17,831 nucleotides of DNA from Anaerolineales bacterium UBA2029 (GCA_002332795.1 DDBP01000153.1:1-17831), one strand, 5' to 3'; counted from the stretch's first letter, positions 8,983 through 17,623 are shown. Numbers and translations are program-made. The notes: generated by a model not told the origin, from the sequence alone.

Positions 8983-9011
8983 ATTATAACAACCCGCACC
9001 CCGGCTGACAA
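8983..9011 (-). promoter_or_regulatory. sigma70 promoter of tRNA-Thr
   Basis: TTGTCA (9011-9006), a 17-base spacer and a perfect TATAAT (8988-8983) on the minus strand. The predicted start lies about 7-9 bases before the tRNA 5' end at 8968. Confidence 0.9.
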
Positions 9012-9091
9012 GAGCGAATCCAGGGAAAACTGCCAGGCGATCCAGGGGCGCTAAGTGTCCCAGCTATTAGAACCCCGCCGCATGCGGTGCG

Positions 9092-9120
9092 TTGTTCACC
9101 AGGTTCCCTCAGGTTATAAT
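9092..9120 (+). promoter_or_regulatory. sigma70 promoter of mutL
   Basis: TTGTTC (9092-9097), a 17-base spacer and a perfect TATAAT (9115-9120). It predicts a start near 9127 and an untranslated leader of about 113 bases, in which I see no known regulatory fold. Confidence 0.8.
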
Positions 9121-9239
9121 CCAGCGCGTCGGTTTGGACAACAAGTGCTTCTGATCCGCACCATCAGCATCCGCCGCAGACCATCCCTGGTTCGTTTTTG
9201 CCCGAAGACAGACGTAACGCATACCGAGGCCGAACTCCC

Positions 9240-11069
9240 ATGCCCATCCAGATTCTCCCCGATGTGGTAGCCGCTCAGATTGCTGCCGGTGAGGTAGTCG
9301 AACGTCCGGCCTCAGTCGTCAAGGAACTGCTGGAAAACGCCATTGACGCGGGGGCCTCCTCCATCGTCGTCGAAGTCGAGCGCGGCGGACAGCGATTGAT
9401 TCGCGTCAGCGACGACGGAGTGGGGATTCCCGCTGGCGAAGCGGCGCTCGCCTTTGCCCGCCATTCCACCAGTAAGCTGCGCACCGTTGACGATCTGAGC
9501 CACATCACCACACTGGGCTTTCGTGGGGAAGCGCTCGCCAGCATTGCCGCCGTCAGCCGCACCCGCCTGATCACGCGCTACCAGGATGAACTGATGGGAG
9601 CCGAAGTGCTCGTCGAAGGCGGCGACCTGCGCTACGACCGCCCCATCGGCGCGCCAGTAGGCACCGTCGTCGAGGTCGAGAACCTCTTCTTCAACACCCC
9701 CGCTCGCCTCAAGTTCCTCAAGTCGGAGAGCACCGAGCGACGTCATATCACGCAGCTCGTCACGCGCTACGCGATGGCCTATCCGGCCATCCGCTTCCGA
9801 CTGATTCAGGATGGCCAGGAGCAATTCCACAGTACAGGTAGCGGCGATCTGGCCGACGTGCTGGTCGAGGCGTTCGGCCTGGACACGTTCAGGGACATGA
9901 TCGAGGTCAGTCCCCTGCCCCCGGCACGGCCCGATTTGCCCCCCGTGGAAGTGTACGGCTTTACCTCCGTGCCCGCGTTGACCCGTTCCAATCGGGGACA
10001 TATCGTCCTGTTTGTCAATGGCCGTGCCATCGCCGACCAGAGCCTCACCTATGCCGTGGTGCAGGCCTACCACACGCTGATCCCACAAGGCCGCTATCCG
10101 CTGGCAGTGCTGATGATCAATCTGCCGCCAGAAGAGGTAGACGTCAACGTGCATCCCACCAAAGCCGAGGTCCGGTTCCGCGCGCCCGACGCGGTCTTCG
10201 CCGCTGTCCAGCGGGCAGTCCGGCAGGCCGTCATCGCGCAGGCCCCAGTACCCTCCGCGTCCGGCGTGTCCGCCACAGCGTCCTGGCCCACCGCGACTCA
10301 CGAACCATTGTCTCCCCCCCAGCGACCGCTGGTCCCCGGTGAAGAACAACTTCGCCTCGACCTGCGCACCCTGGTTCCGGGGCAGCACAGTCTGCACGTG
10401 ACCCGCCCGACCCAGCGCGACACGGGCATCCCGTCCGGCGCTGACCCGACGGCCATCCCCGCCGGGCCAGGAGCACCCGAACGGCCTCGCACGCTGCCGA
10501 TCCTGCGCGTGATCGGTCAGGTAGGAGCAGCCTACATCGTTGCCGAAGGGCCAGCAGGGTTGTATCTGATTGACCAGCACGCGGCACATGAGCGTATCCT
10601 CTACGAGCAGTTCATGGCACAGCGCACCAATGCCGAACCATTCGTTCAGCACGTCCTGCCCACTGCCACGGTTGACCTGCCCCCCGCCGCCGCCCAATTG
10701 CTCGAAGAACATCTCCCCAGCCTGGCTGCTCTGGGGTTCGAACTGGAACCGTTCGGCCCACACACCTTCCGCGTACGGGCGGTGCCTGCCCTGCTCGCCG
10801 ACCAAAACCCTCTCGAAGTGTTATACGCCCTGATCGAAGACCTGGAAACAGGTGCAACGCCGGGCGAGGTCTCGCTGGAAGAGAAGCTGATCCGGCGTGT
10901 CTGCAAGGCAGGGGCCATCAAAGCCGGTCAACTGCTGAGCCTGGACGAAATGCAGGCACTCATCCAGCAACTGGAACGCTGCGCCTCGCCGCGCACCTGT
11001 CCGCACGGTCGCCCGACCATGCTGCACATCAGCGGTGAAGAACTCGCCCGCCTCTTTGGCCGCACTTGA
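9240..11069 (+). CDS. mutL: DNA mismatch repair protein MutL
   Basis: MutL couples MutS mismatch recognition to strand incision. The 609-residue protein begins MPIQILPDVVAAQIAAGEVV, the classic MutL start. The GHKL ATPase shows NAIDAGA, DDGVGIP, RHSTSK and LGFRGEALASI. A Pro-rich linker spans roughly residues 330-420. The C-terminal dimerisation domain carries an intact endonuclease motif DQHA-x2-E-x4-E (D445 to E456) and CPHGRP at 587-592, so it should nick DNA itself, as in bacteria without MutH. The ATG at 9240 follows GAGG by ten bases; an upstream frame from 9198 adds an atypical extension. mutS is not in the window. The oxidoreductase gene follows 24 bases later and is probably cotranscribed. 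Confidence 0.97.
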   Translation: MPIQILPDVVAAQIAAGEVVERPASVVKELLENAIDAGASSIVVEVERGGQRLIRVSDDGVGIPAGEAALAFARHSTSKLRTVDDLSHITTLGFRGEALASIAAVSRTRLITRYQDELMGAEVLVEGGDLRYDRPIGAPVGTVVEVENLFFNTPARLKFLKSESTERRHITQLVTRYAMAYPAIRFRLIQDGQEQFHSTGSGDLADVLVEAFGLDTFRDMIEVSPLPPARPDLPPVEVYGFTSVPALTRSNRGHIVLFVNGRAIADQSLTYAVVQAYHTLIPQGRYPLAVLMINLPPEEVDVNVHPTKAEVRFRAPDAVFAAVQRAVRQAVIAQAPVPSASGVSATASWPTATHEPLSPPQRPLVPGEEQLRLDLRTLVPGQHSLHVTRPTQRDTGIPSGADPTAIPAGPGAPERPRTLPILRVIGQVGAAYIVAEGPAGLYLIDQHAAHERILYEQFMAQRTNAEPFVQHVLPTATVDLPPAAAQLLEEHLPSLAALGFELEPFGPHTFRVRAVPALLADQNPLEVLYALIEDLETGATPGEVSLEEKLIRRVCKAGAIKAGQLLSLDEMQALIQQLERCASPRTCPHGRPTMLHISGEELARLFGRT

Positions 11070-11093
11070 GCCGCGCTGAAGGAGAGAAACCCC

Positions 11094-11960
11094 GTGAAAC
11101 TGGGAGCCGTGTTCCCACAGACTGAGATCGGCACCGACCCGGTCGCCATCCGTGACTACGTACAGGCTGTCGAAGACCTGGGTTACGACTATCTGCTCAC
11201 CTACGAACACATCCTCGGCGCTGACCCTGCGGCCTATGCCGACGGACGGCGCTTCACCTATACCTACCGCGATACGTTCCACGAGCCGTTCGTCTTGTTC
11301 GGCTATCTGGCGGCGCTCACCCGGCGACTGGAATTCGTCACCGGCATTCTCATTCTGCCGCAGCGCAACACGGCCCTGGTCGCCAAGCAAGCCGCCGAGG
11401 TAGACATTTTGACCGGAGGGCGATTGCGCCTGGGCGTGGGCGTCGGCTGGAATCAAGCCGAGATGGAGGGCGTCGGCTACGACTTCAACACGCGCGGACG
11501 GCGCATCGAAGAGCAGATCGTCGTGCTGCGCGAACTGTGGACAAAGCCGCTCGTCACCTTCACCGGGCGCTATCACACTATCCGCAGTCTTGGCATCAAC
11601 CCGCTACCTGTTCAGCGCCCGATTCCCCTCTGGTTCGGCGGTTCCGCCGGGCCAGTCCTGCGCCGGATGGCCCGTTTAGGCGACGGCTGGATACCTTCTG
11701 GCCTCACTCCGGAACAGGGCCGGCCTCTGGTCGAGCAACTGCATCGTCACCTGGCTGAAGAAGGCCGCGATCCGGCCACCTTCGGTATTGACGTGCGCAT
11801 CTCGCTGGCGCAGCAACCCCGCTCCACCTGGGATGACTATCTCACCGGCTGGCAGACGCTGGGAGCGACGCACGTTTGCCTCAACACTATGAAGGTGGGT
11901 TTCAGCACGGTGAAGCAACATATCGAAGCGTTGCGTCAGTTCAAGGCAGAAATGAGCTGA
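11094..11960 (+). CDS. LLM-class F420-dependent oxidoreductase
   Basis: The 288-residue protein belongs to the luciferase-like monooxygenase (TIM-barrel) family and resembles the TIGR03619-type F420-dependent group. Visible features are the N-terminal MKLGAVFPQTEIG, LTYEHIL, the FVTGILILPQRN strand-loop, KQAAEVDILTGGRLRLGVGVGWN (a very typical family core), RGRRIEEQI, and the WFGG and DGWIPSG elements near the cofactor site. Such enzymes use F420 or flavin to oxidise or reduce small organic molecules; the substrate cannot be read from the sequence. The GTG start at 11094 has AAGGAG upstream. It lies 24 bases after mutL and ends before a bidirectional terminator. No F420 biosynthesis gene is in the window. 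Confidence 0.9.
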   Translation: MKLGAVFPQTEIGTDPVAIRDYVQAVEDLGYDYLLTYEHILGADPAAYADGRRFTYTYRDTFHEPFVLFGYLAALTRRLEFVTGILILPQRNTALVAKQAAEVDILTGGRLRLGVGVGWNQAEMEGVGYDFNTRGRRIEEQIVVLRELWTKPLVTFTGRYHTIRSLGINPLPVQRPIPLWFGGSAGPVLRRMARLGDGWIPSGLTPEQGRPLVEQLHRHLAEEGRDPATFGIDVRISLAQQPRSTWDDYLTGWQTLGATHVCLNTMKVGFSTVKQHIEALRQFKAEMS

Positions 11961-11971
11961 GCGCCGCACCC

Positions 11972-12005
11972 AAAAAAACTGAGGACGCCGCGCGGGCGTC
12001 CTCAG
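11972..12005 (-). terminator. bidirectional intrinsic terminator between the LLM gene and secF
   Basis: An 11-bp perfect stem (CTGAGGACGCC 11979-11989 with 11995-12005) and a 5-base loop. On the minus strand it is followed by seven T's, a strong end for secD-secF. On the + strand it is followed by GCATTCCTTTTCC, a weaker end for mutL and the oxidoreductase gene. Confidence 0.88.
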
Positions 12006-12031
12006 GCATTCCTTTTCCTCAGGCTGTCAGT

Positions 12032-13063
12032 TTACGAAGCGCCCAGCATCTGTTGACGGCGCCGACGCTTTGCCTCGCGATTGACAAAGGGTATTTCGCC
12101 CTTTTCCCACGCCACCAGCAACGGCACAGCGTTGAAGATGGACGAGTAGGTGCCGCTCATCAGGCCGATCAGCATGATGGCGATGAACTGCTTGATCGTC
12201 TCCCCGCCGAACAACAGGATGGCCACCATCACGAACACGGCGTTGAGCTGTGTCGCCAGCGAACGGTGCATCGTCTCCAGCACGCTGCGGTTGACCACTG
12301 TCTCGTAATCTTCGTCGCGATACTTGGGGATGTTCTCGCGAATGCGGTCGAACACCACAATCGAGTCCTGCACCGAGTAGCCAACCACCGTCAACACCGC
12401 CGTCAGGAACAGCGCGCCCGCTTCCCAGTCGAACAGCAGGCCCAGGATGGACATGATGCCCATCGTCACCAGAATGTCGTGGAACATGGCGGCAATGGCA
12501 CACGCGCCATAGCGAAAGGCATGGGGCACGCGCCGAAACGCCAGCACGATAAACCCCAGGATGATGACCGCCACGGCCAGCGTTGCGATGACTGCCGCCC
12601 GCGTCACTTCTTTACCCACTGTCGCGGAGACGCTGCTGGTGATGAGCGCCGCCTCGCGGGCCGGGTCTTCTTCGACCGACTTGGGCGACCAGAACTCACC
12701 CAGCCGCGACGGATCGCGCATGAAGGCTTTCAATTCCTCGATACGGTCGGTCTCTTCGAAGCGCAACTGCCAGCGGCTGCCCGCCTGGTCGAACGCACCT
12801 TCGATCTCATCCGCGGGGATCGGGTCCAGCCGTTGCACCACGTAGTCCTTCAGGCCGAACTCGGCCAGCGTATCGCGCACCGCCTGTTCGCTGACGTTGT
12901 TCACCAACGAGACTTCCATCAGCGTACCACCGGTGAAGTCAATGCTCAGCCGCACCGGGCTACCGTACTGCACAAACGAGATGATCATGGCGATCACACC
13001 GGGGATGATCACCATGGCCGAGATCAGGAAATAGAGGTGTCGGCGTTGGGCAAAGTTGAACAT
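12032..13063 (-). CDS. secF: protein translocase subunit SecF
   Basis: SecF forms with SecD the membrane complex that uses the proton gradient to help pull proteins out through SecYEG. The 343-residue product has an N-terminal membrane helix, then VRLSIDFTGGTLMEV (residues 38-52), a family signature. A periplasmic domain and five further membrane segments follow. GYSVQDSIVVFDRIREN is the conserved cytoplasmic-loop/TM4 motif. The C-terminus is basic. GGGAG lies upstream of the ATG at 13063. It follows secD by 24 bases and ends at a strong terminator. Confidence 0.96.
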   Translation of the reverse strand: MFNFAQRRHLYFLISAMVIIPGVIAMIISFVQYGSPVRLSIDFTGGTLMEVSLVNNVSEQAVRDTLAEFGLKDYVVQRLDPIPADEIEGAFDQAGSRWQLRFEETDRIEELKAFMRDPSRLGEFWSPKSVEEDPAREAALITSSVSATVGKEVTRAAVIATLAVAVIILGFIVLAFRRVPHAFRYGACAIAAMFHDILVTMGIMSILGLLFDWEAGALFLTAVLTVVGYSVQDSIVVFDRIRENIPKYRDEDYETVVNRSVLETMHRSLATQLNAVFVMVAILLFGGETIKQFIAIMLIGLMSGTYSSIFNAVPLLVAWEKGEIPFVNREAKRRRRQQMLGAS

Positions 13064-13087
13064 GACTGCATCTCCCTTCGGATGGCC

Positions 13088-14545
13088 CTAGACGCCCAGC
13101 AGGCGAACGTTGGCGCGCAACCGGTCTCCGGCGATCAGCACAATCGTGTGCAGCAGCGTGCGCGTGACCACCACCGCCGTGAACAGGTTGATCACCAGAC
13201 CCATGCCCAGGGTAATGGCAAACCCCTGGACAGCGCTCGCGCCGAAGGCATTGCCGAAGAAATACAGGATAATCGTGATGATGATCGTCGAAAGGTTCGA
13301 GTCGCGAATGGATGTCCAGGCTCGCTCGAATCCGGCCTCGATGGCGCGATCCGCTGCGCGTCCCTTGCGCAACTCTTCCTTCATGCGCTCGAAGATCAGG
13401 ATATTGCCGTCCACCGCCGTGCCAATGGAGATCAGAAAACCCGTGATCGCAGGCAGGCTGAGTGTGACCGGAATGAACTTGTACAGCGCAAAGTTGATCG
13501 CTGCAAAGAGCAACAACGCCAGGTCCGCCGCCACACCTGGCACGCGGTAGTAGACCAGCATGAACGCCAGTACGGTAGCGACGCCGATGATACCGGCGCG
13601 AATCGAGCGCTCGATAGACAGCTTACCCAGAGAAGGCCCGATCGTGTCGAAGGCAATGATGTTCAGGGGCACGGGCAGCGCGCCGTATTTCAACTGTGCC
13701 GCCAGGATGCGCGCTTCGTTGCGGGTGAAATTACCGGTGATCACGCCCCCGTCCATCGTCCCGGCGCGGGCCGCGTCCGAAAGCCCCGGCTGAATGGTGG
13801 GGTAAGAGATCAGCCGACCGTCCAGCACGATGGCCATGGGCCGATTGGGGTTGTTGGCAATGTACTCGATGAAGTCATCCACGCGGTCGCCATCTTTGTT
13901 GATGACGAAGTTGACCACCCACTGCGTGCCGATGGTGCCCTGCGTGGTGGCCGCTGCGTCGGCCAGCCCTGCGCCAGTCATGATCGTGCGGAACGGTTGC
14001 CCGTTGTTCAGCAGGGCCGGCTCTTCGTTCGGGTTGAGCGGGTCTTCGCTGGGGCAGGTGTACTGATCATAGGGCAGCGGCGTCGCGCCCTCTGGCAGAC
14101 GCGCCTCGGCCAGCGCTACCTGCTCGGTCGTCAGGATGCACGCGCCTTCCGGTATCTGCCCCTGCGTGATGTTCGAGAAGTCCACGAATTCCAGCAAGCC
14201 GGTTGACTTGATCGACTCGAACGCCACAGACTGCTCGCGCACGCCCGGCAGTTCCACGATGATGCGGTCTGCGCCCTGGCGTTGCACCACGGCTTCGGTG
14301 ACGCCCAGCCCGTTCACACGGCGCTCAACATTCTTGACGGCCTGTTCAATCGTATCATCATCATATTTGGTGCCTGGAGCTACTTGCAACAACACGCGCG
14401 AGCCACCTTGCAGGTCCAGGCCCTGCACGACGGCTACTTTTCGGTTGATGCCCAGAAAATTGATGTGGGGGTCGGTCAGGCTCATCCACAAGGAGAGCGC
14501 GGCGACCGCCAGAATCACAACGACCCAGAGGCGATACCCTCGCAT
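13088..14545 (-). CDS. secD: protein translocase subunit SecD
   Basis: The 485-residue SecD has one N-terminal membrane helix (about residues 6-22), the signature VVQGLDLQGGSRVLLQV near 39-55, a large extracytoplasmic region, and a five-helix C-terminal block. That block contains AAQLKYGALPVPLN and GTAVDGNILIFERMKEELRKG, both typical of SecD. The length is at the shorter end of the family. The start at 14545 is preferred because AGAGGA lies upstream and a membrane helix follows directly; the longer frame to 14617 overlaps the promoter region. It is the first gene of a secD-secF operon, and SecD and SecF are separate rather than fused. Confidence 0.95.
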   Translation of the reverse strand: MRGYRLWVVVILAVAALSLWMSLTDPHINFLGINRKVAVVQGLDLQGGSRVLLQVAPGTKYDDDTIEQAVKNVERRVNGLGVTEAVVQRQGADRIIVELPGVREQSVAFESIKSTGLLEFVDFSNITQGQIPEGACILTTEQVALAEARLPEGATPLPYDQYTCPSEDPLNPNEEPALLNNGQPFRTIMTGAGLADAAATTQGTIGTQWVVNFVINKDGDRVDDFIEYIANNPNRPMAIVLDGRLISYPTIQPGLSDAARAGTMDGGVITGNFTRNEARILAAQLKYGALPVPLNIIAFDTIGPSLGKLSIERSIRAGIIGVATVLAFMLVYYRVPGVAADLALLLFAAINFALYKFIPVTLSLPAITGFLISIGTAVDGNILIFERMKEELRKGRAADRAIEAGFERAWTSIRDSNLSTIIITIILYFFGNAFGASAVQGFAITLGMGLVINLFTAVVVTRTLLHTIVLIAGDRLRANVRLLGV

Positions 14546-14632
14546 AGCAGGTTTCCTCTCACACGGCAGCGCGCGTCCTGCTGAGACGCGCCCCTGTCTC
14601 TGTACACATTGGCACAAATCGCAAACTCAGTC

Positions 14633-14662
14633 ATAATAACAGGGAGCGTTGACGGTTGGCAA
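14633..14662 (-). promoter_or_regulatory. probable promoter of secD-secF
   Basis: TTGCCA (14662-14657) and TATTAT (14638-14633) with an 18-base spacer on the minus strand, about 88 bases before the secD start codon. Confidence 0.6.
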
Positions 14663-14748
14663 GTAGTATTTTGCGCGGCCATGTTGTGTCTGCAATCATC
14701 CGCGCCGACCAGTGCTCCCCGCCATCGTCGCGCCTGCTAAAGTGTCAG

Positions 14749-14778
14749 TTGCGCCTTTGGGACAGGTCGTACTAGACT
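14749..14778 (+). promoter_or_regulatory. possible promoter directly before the 934-residue gene
   Basis: TTGCGC (14749-14754) and TAGACT (14773-14778) are 18 bases apart. The -10 ends six bases before the ATG at 14785, so transcription would begin at or next to the start codon. No Shine-Dalgarno site is visible there. Confidence 0.3.
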
Positions 14779-14784
14779 TCGGCC

Positions 14785-17589
14785 ATGTTTACTCGTTTGA
14801 AACGCACTCCCTGGACTTTCGCCCTGGTGATCGCCCTGTGGGTTGTCGGCGTGGTGGTTGTCCCTGCAGCACACCGCGCTGCCCAAGGGCCAACTCCCGT
14901 TGCTACCTCGTCCTCCCCCACGCCTGCCGAGAGCACGCCCGTACCGCAGATCGCGCCGATCCCGTCAGTCGCCCAATACGATCTACTCGACCTGTCGGTG
15001 GATGTGCCAGGGACCTACCAGAATCCTTACAACCCCGCCGAGATTGATGTCACGGCGGTTTTCCGCCCGCCCAATGGAGTCGCCCGCCGCGTGCCCGGCT
15101 TCTTCATGCGGCCCTACCGTGACGCCTGCCTGACCAACTGCCTGGTCGAGGAACTGCAGGCCGCCGGCGATGGCGGTTGGCACGTGCGCTTCGCACCGGA
15201 TCAGATCGGGCGCTGGACGTATACCATCGAGGCCTATGATGCGGCTGGCGTCCGCACCCTGCAACAGGGACAATTTGAAGTCGTGCCCGCCGAGAATCCG
15301 GGGTACGTGCGTGTCTCCGGCAATGGGCGCTATTTCTCGTTCGACAACGGCACGCCCTACTTTCCTATCGGCCAGAATCTGGGCTGGTCGTGGGATGACA
15401 TTGGCGGCATCTACACCTACACTCGCTGGCTGGAGACGCTCAGCGCCTCTGGGGCCAACTACGCTCGCGTCTTCGTAGATGTACCCTGGTTCATTGGCCT
15501 GGACTGGCCCGGCCCCGCCGGCGATTACGATGCCGCACAGACCGCTGCCTGGCGCATGGATACCATTCTCCGACTGGCCGAAGAACACGGTATCTATCTG
15601 CAGGTGGTGCTGGTCTGGCATCGCGCCTTCACCGTCAGCGTGTCGCCCCCTATCTCTGTACCGCAAGATGTGCCGCGTCCACCGCTGGAAATGAGCTGGA
15701 CAATCAACCCGGTCAATGCGGCCAGCGGTGGCCCGCTCAGCAGTCCGGCGGGCATCTTCAGCGATCCGGCAGGAGAAGCGCTCATCAAGCAGCGCCTGCG
15801 CTACGCCGTCGCTCGCTGGGGCTACAGCCCGAACGTGTTCGCCTGGGAGATCATTGATGCGGTTGACGGAGTGCTCGGTTACTCGTCGGGCCGCGCCGAT
15901 CCCTGGCTACGCGAGATGGTGCGCTATCTGCGCGAGATCGATCCCTACGATCACCTGATCACCAGCGGAGCATACAACCCGGATGTGCTCATCGGCTACA
16001 GCGACACGCTCGACTTTCTGTCGGTGCGTTTCTACCAGTCACGCCCGCTGGTCCCGCCCGAAGATCAGGTGGCCGGGGTGATGCGCACGCTGTCGGCAGT
16101 GCTCAGCCGCACTTCACGACCGGTGCTGCTGACCGAGTTCTCGCTCAACCCCTGGTTCGAGCCGACCGCCGACGATCCAACTGGCACGCACGTGCGCAAT
16201 ACGGTATGGGCCGCTGCGCTCTCTGGCGCGGCAGGCAGCGCCATGTCGTGGTGGTGGGACACGTATATAGACCGGCAGAACCTTTACCGCATCTACGACC
16301 CGCTAGCCCTCTTCGTGCGCGACGTGCCCTGGATAGAAGCGCAGTTCGCTCCCCTGCAGGCGCGTCTGGTGGGCGGCGACCCGGCCATGTATGAGGCAGT
16401 GCGCATCTCGGAGTTCGATCGCACGTTTGCCGGCCCTGTCGCGCCCGACCAGGTTTTCCGCCTCACGCCAGATGGCGCGGTGCCACCGATCACCGCGCTG
16501 CCAGCCTATCTGTACGGACAGCGCAACCTTGAGCGCAGCCGTCCGGCCACATTTGTAATCACGCCCCCTGTAGACACCGAGTTGAGCATCCATGTACAGA
16601 GCGTGTCTACCGAAGCGCCCGCTGCTCTGGTGATCACTATGGATGGGACAGAAGCAGCACGGGTAGATTTCAGCCCCGGCAGCCGCGATATCCTGGTCAC
16701 GCTGCCCATCAGCGCGGGCGAACACGTGCTGGTGCTCGACAACCTGGGCGAAGACTGGCTCGAACTGGGCTATCTGGAGATCACGCATTACCGCGCGCCT
16801 GCGCGGGTGCTGGCCCTCGCCGATCGCGCGCGTGGCTATGCGCTGGCATGGGTACAGCACCGTCGTGATACCTGGGAATTCGCCGCCGAGAATGCGGCCA
16901 TCGAACCCCTCAGCCTGGACCTGGCCCTGCCAGAAATGCCCACCGGGCAATACCGGGTGATCTTTTGGGACGCCATCACGGGCAATGTGCAGGGAGATAC
17001 CCTGCTGACCCTCAATGGCGACACTGGCCATACGCTGCAAATCGGTCTGCCGCCGGTCGCGTCGCCGCTCGCCATCAAGGTGCTGCGCGTAGCAGGGCCT
17101 GAGGTACCCCCGACTCCCGTGCAGACGCCCATCGTCACCCGTACGCCACAGGTGACCTTGACCCCAACGCCAACCATCACGCCGTCGGATACGCCTACCC
17201 CCACAGCGACCGACACGCCAACTCCCACGGATACACCGACGGCCACAGATACGCCGACGGCAACGGCCACCGCGACGGATACCCTGACTCCCACCCTGAC
17301 GCCGACGGATACGGCCACGCGCACGCCCAGCCCTACGGACACGCCCACCCGGACGCCTACGCCGACCCGCACCCCTACCGCGACCCGTACTCCGACTCCG
17401 ACGGCAACGGCGACGCGGACGCCCACCTCGACGCCGACCGATACACTGACGCCGTCGCGCACGCCAACCAGCACGCGCACACCGACGGCGACGCGGACGC
17501 CCAGCCGCACACCGACGCCAACAGCGTCCCTGACGCCGACGCTCACTCCGACCGCCAGTCCCCTGGAGACACTGATCGGCGGCGGATAG
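14785..17589 (+). CDS. secreted DUF5060/glycoside-hydrolase-like protein with Thr-Pro tail
   Basis: The 934-residue product starts with a basic segment and one hydrophobic helix (about residues 11-28): a signal peptide or anchor. A Ser/Thr/Pro spacer follows, then a beta-sandwich like DUF5060 (about 65-175). A TIM-barrel region (about 185-540) resembles clan A glycosidases: FPIGQNLGWSWDD, YARVFVDVPWF, NVFAWEIIDAVDG (near 350-362), VLLTEFSLNPWFE with E451 as the likely nucleophile, and SAMSWWWDTYID. Relatives usually have N-E where this protein has D358-A359, so the acid/base Glu seems lost. Two beta-rich domains follow (about 585-770). From about residue 773 to 924 the sequence is Thr/Pro-rich repeat ending in LETLIGGG, with no anchor. 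Function: carbohydrate binding or hydrolysis at the cell surface is likely, but activity is doubtful. Confidence 0.82.
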   Translation: MFTRLKRTPWTFALVIALWVVGVVVVPAAHRAAQGPTPVATSSSPTPAESTPVPQIAPIPSVAQYDLLDLSVDVPGTYQNPYNPAEIDVTAVFRPPNGVARRVPGFFMRPYRDACLTNCLVEELQAAGDGGWHVRFAPDQIGRWTYTIEAYDAAGVRTLQQGQFEVVPAENPGYVRVSGNGRYFSFDNGTPYFPIGQNLGWSWDDIGGIYTYTRWLETLSASGANYARVFVDVPWFIGLDWPGPAGDYDAAQTAAWRMDTILRLAEEHGIYLQVVLVWHRAFTVSVSPPISVPQDVPRPPLEMSWTINPVNAASGGPLSSPAGIFSDPAGEALIKQRLRYAVARWGYSPNVFAWEIIDAVDGVLGYSSGRADPWLREMVRYLREIDPYDHLITSGAYNPDVLIGYSDTLDFLSVRFYQSRPLVPPEDQVAGVMRTLSAVLSRTSRPVLLTEFSLNPWFEPTADDPTGTHVRNTVWAAALSGAAGSAMSWWWDTYIDRQNLYRIYDPLALFVRDVPWIEAQFAPLQARLVGGDPAMYEAVRISEFDRTFAGPVAPDQVFRLTPDGAVPPITALPAYLYGQRNLERSRPATFVITPPVDTELSIHVQSVSTEAPAALVITMDGTEAARVDFSPGSRDILVTLPISAGEHVLVLDNLGEDWLELGYLEITHYRAPARVLALADRARGYALAWVQHRRDTWEFAAENAAIEPLSLDLALPEMPTGQYRVIFWDAITGNVQGDTLLTLNGDTGHTLQIGLPPVASPLAIKVLRVAGPEVPPTPVQTPIVTRTPQVTLTPTPTITPSDTPTPTATDTPTPTDTPTATDTPTATATATDTLTPTLTPTDTATRTPSPTDTPTRTPTPTRTPTATRTPTPTATATRTPTSTPTDTLTPSRTPTSTRTPTATRTPSRTPTPTASLTPTLTPTASPLETLIGGG
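17140..17560 (+). repeat. in-gene Thr-Pro low-complexity repeat
   Basis: About 420 bases of degenerate 6- to 12-base repeats built on ACG/ACC/ACT and CCG/CCC/CCA codons with interspersed GAT, GCG and CGC. They encode TPTPT, DTPT and RTPT units. The varied codons suggest selection at protein level. The reverse strand carries a long Val-Gly shadow frame that is an artefact of this repeat. Confidence 0.9.
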
Positions 17590-17623
17590 CGCAGCGCCTG
17601 TCAGGGCAAATGCTCAGGGTGAG

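Noticed and set aside
9312..10805. 497-codon open frame on the - strand opposite mutL
   Set aside because: Shadow of mutL; no start site, motif or promoter of its own.
11876..14206. 776-codon open frame on the + strand opposite secF and secD
   Set aside because: The product is rich in Arg, His, Gln and Asp with no known fold, and it lies over two well recognised genes on the other strand.
16836..17546. Val-Gly repeat protein of 236 codons on the - strand
   Set aside because: The (V-G-V-R/S)n pattern is the reverse complement of the Thr-Pro repeat of the 934-residue gene, an artefact of the repeat's codons.
17140..17560. CRISPR array or tandem DNA repeat
   Set aside because: The units are short, degenerate and in codon register with no spacers of constant length; the repeat exists at protein level.
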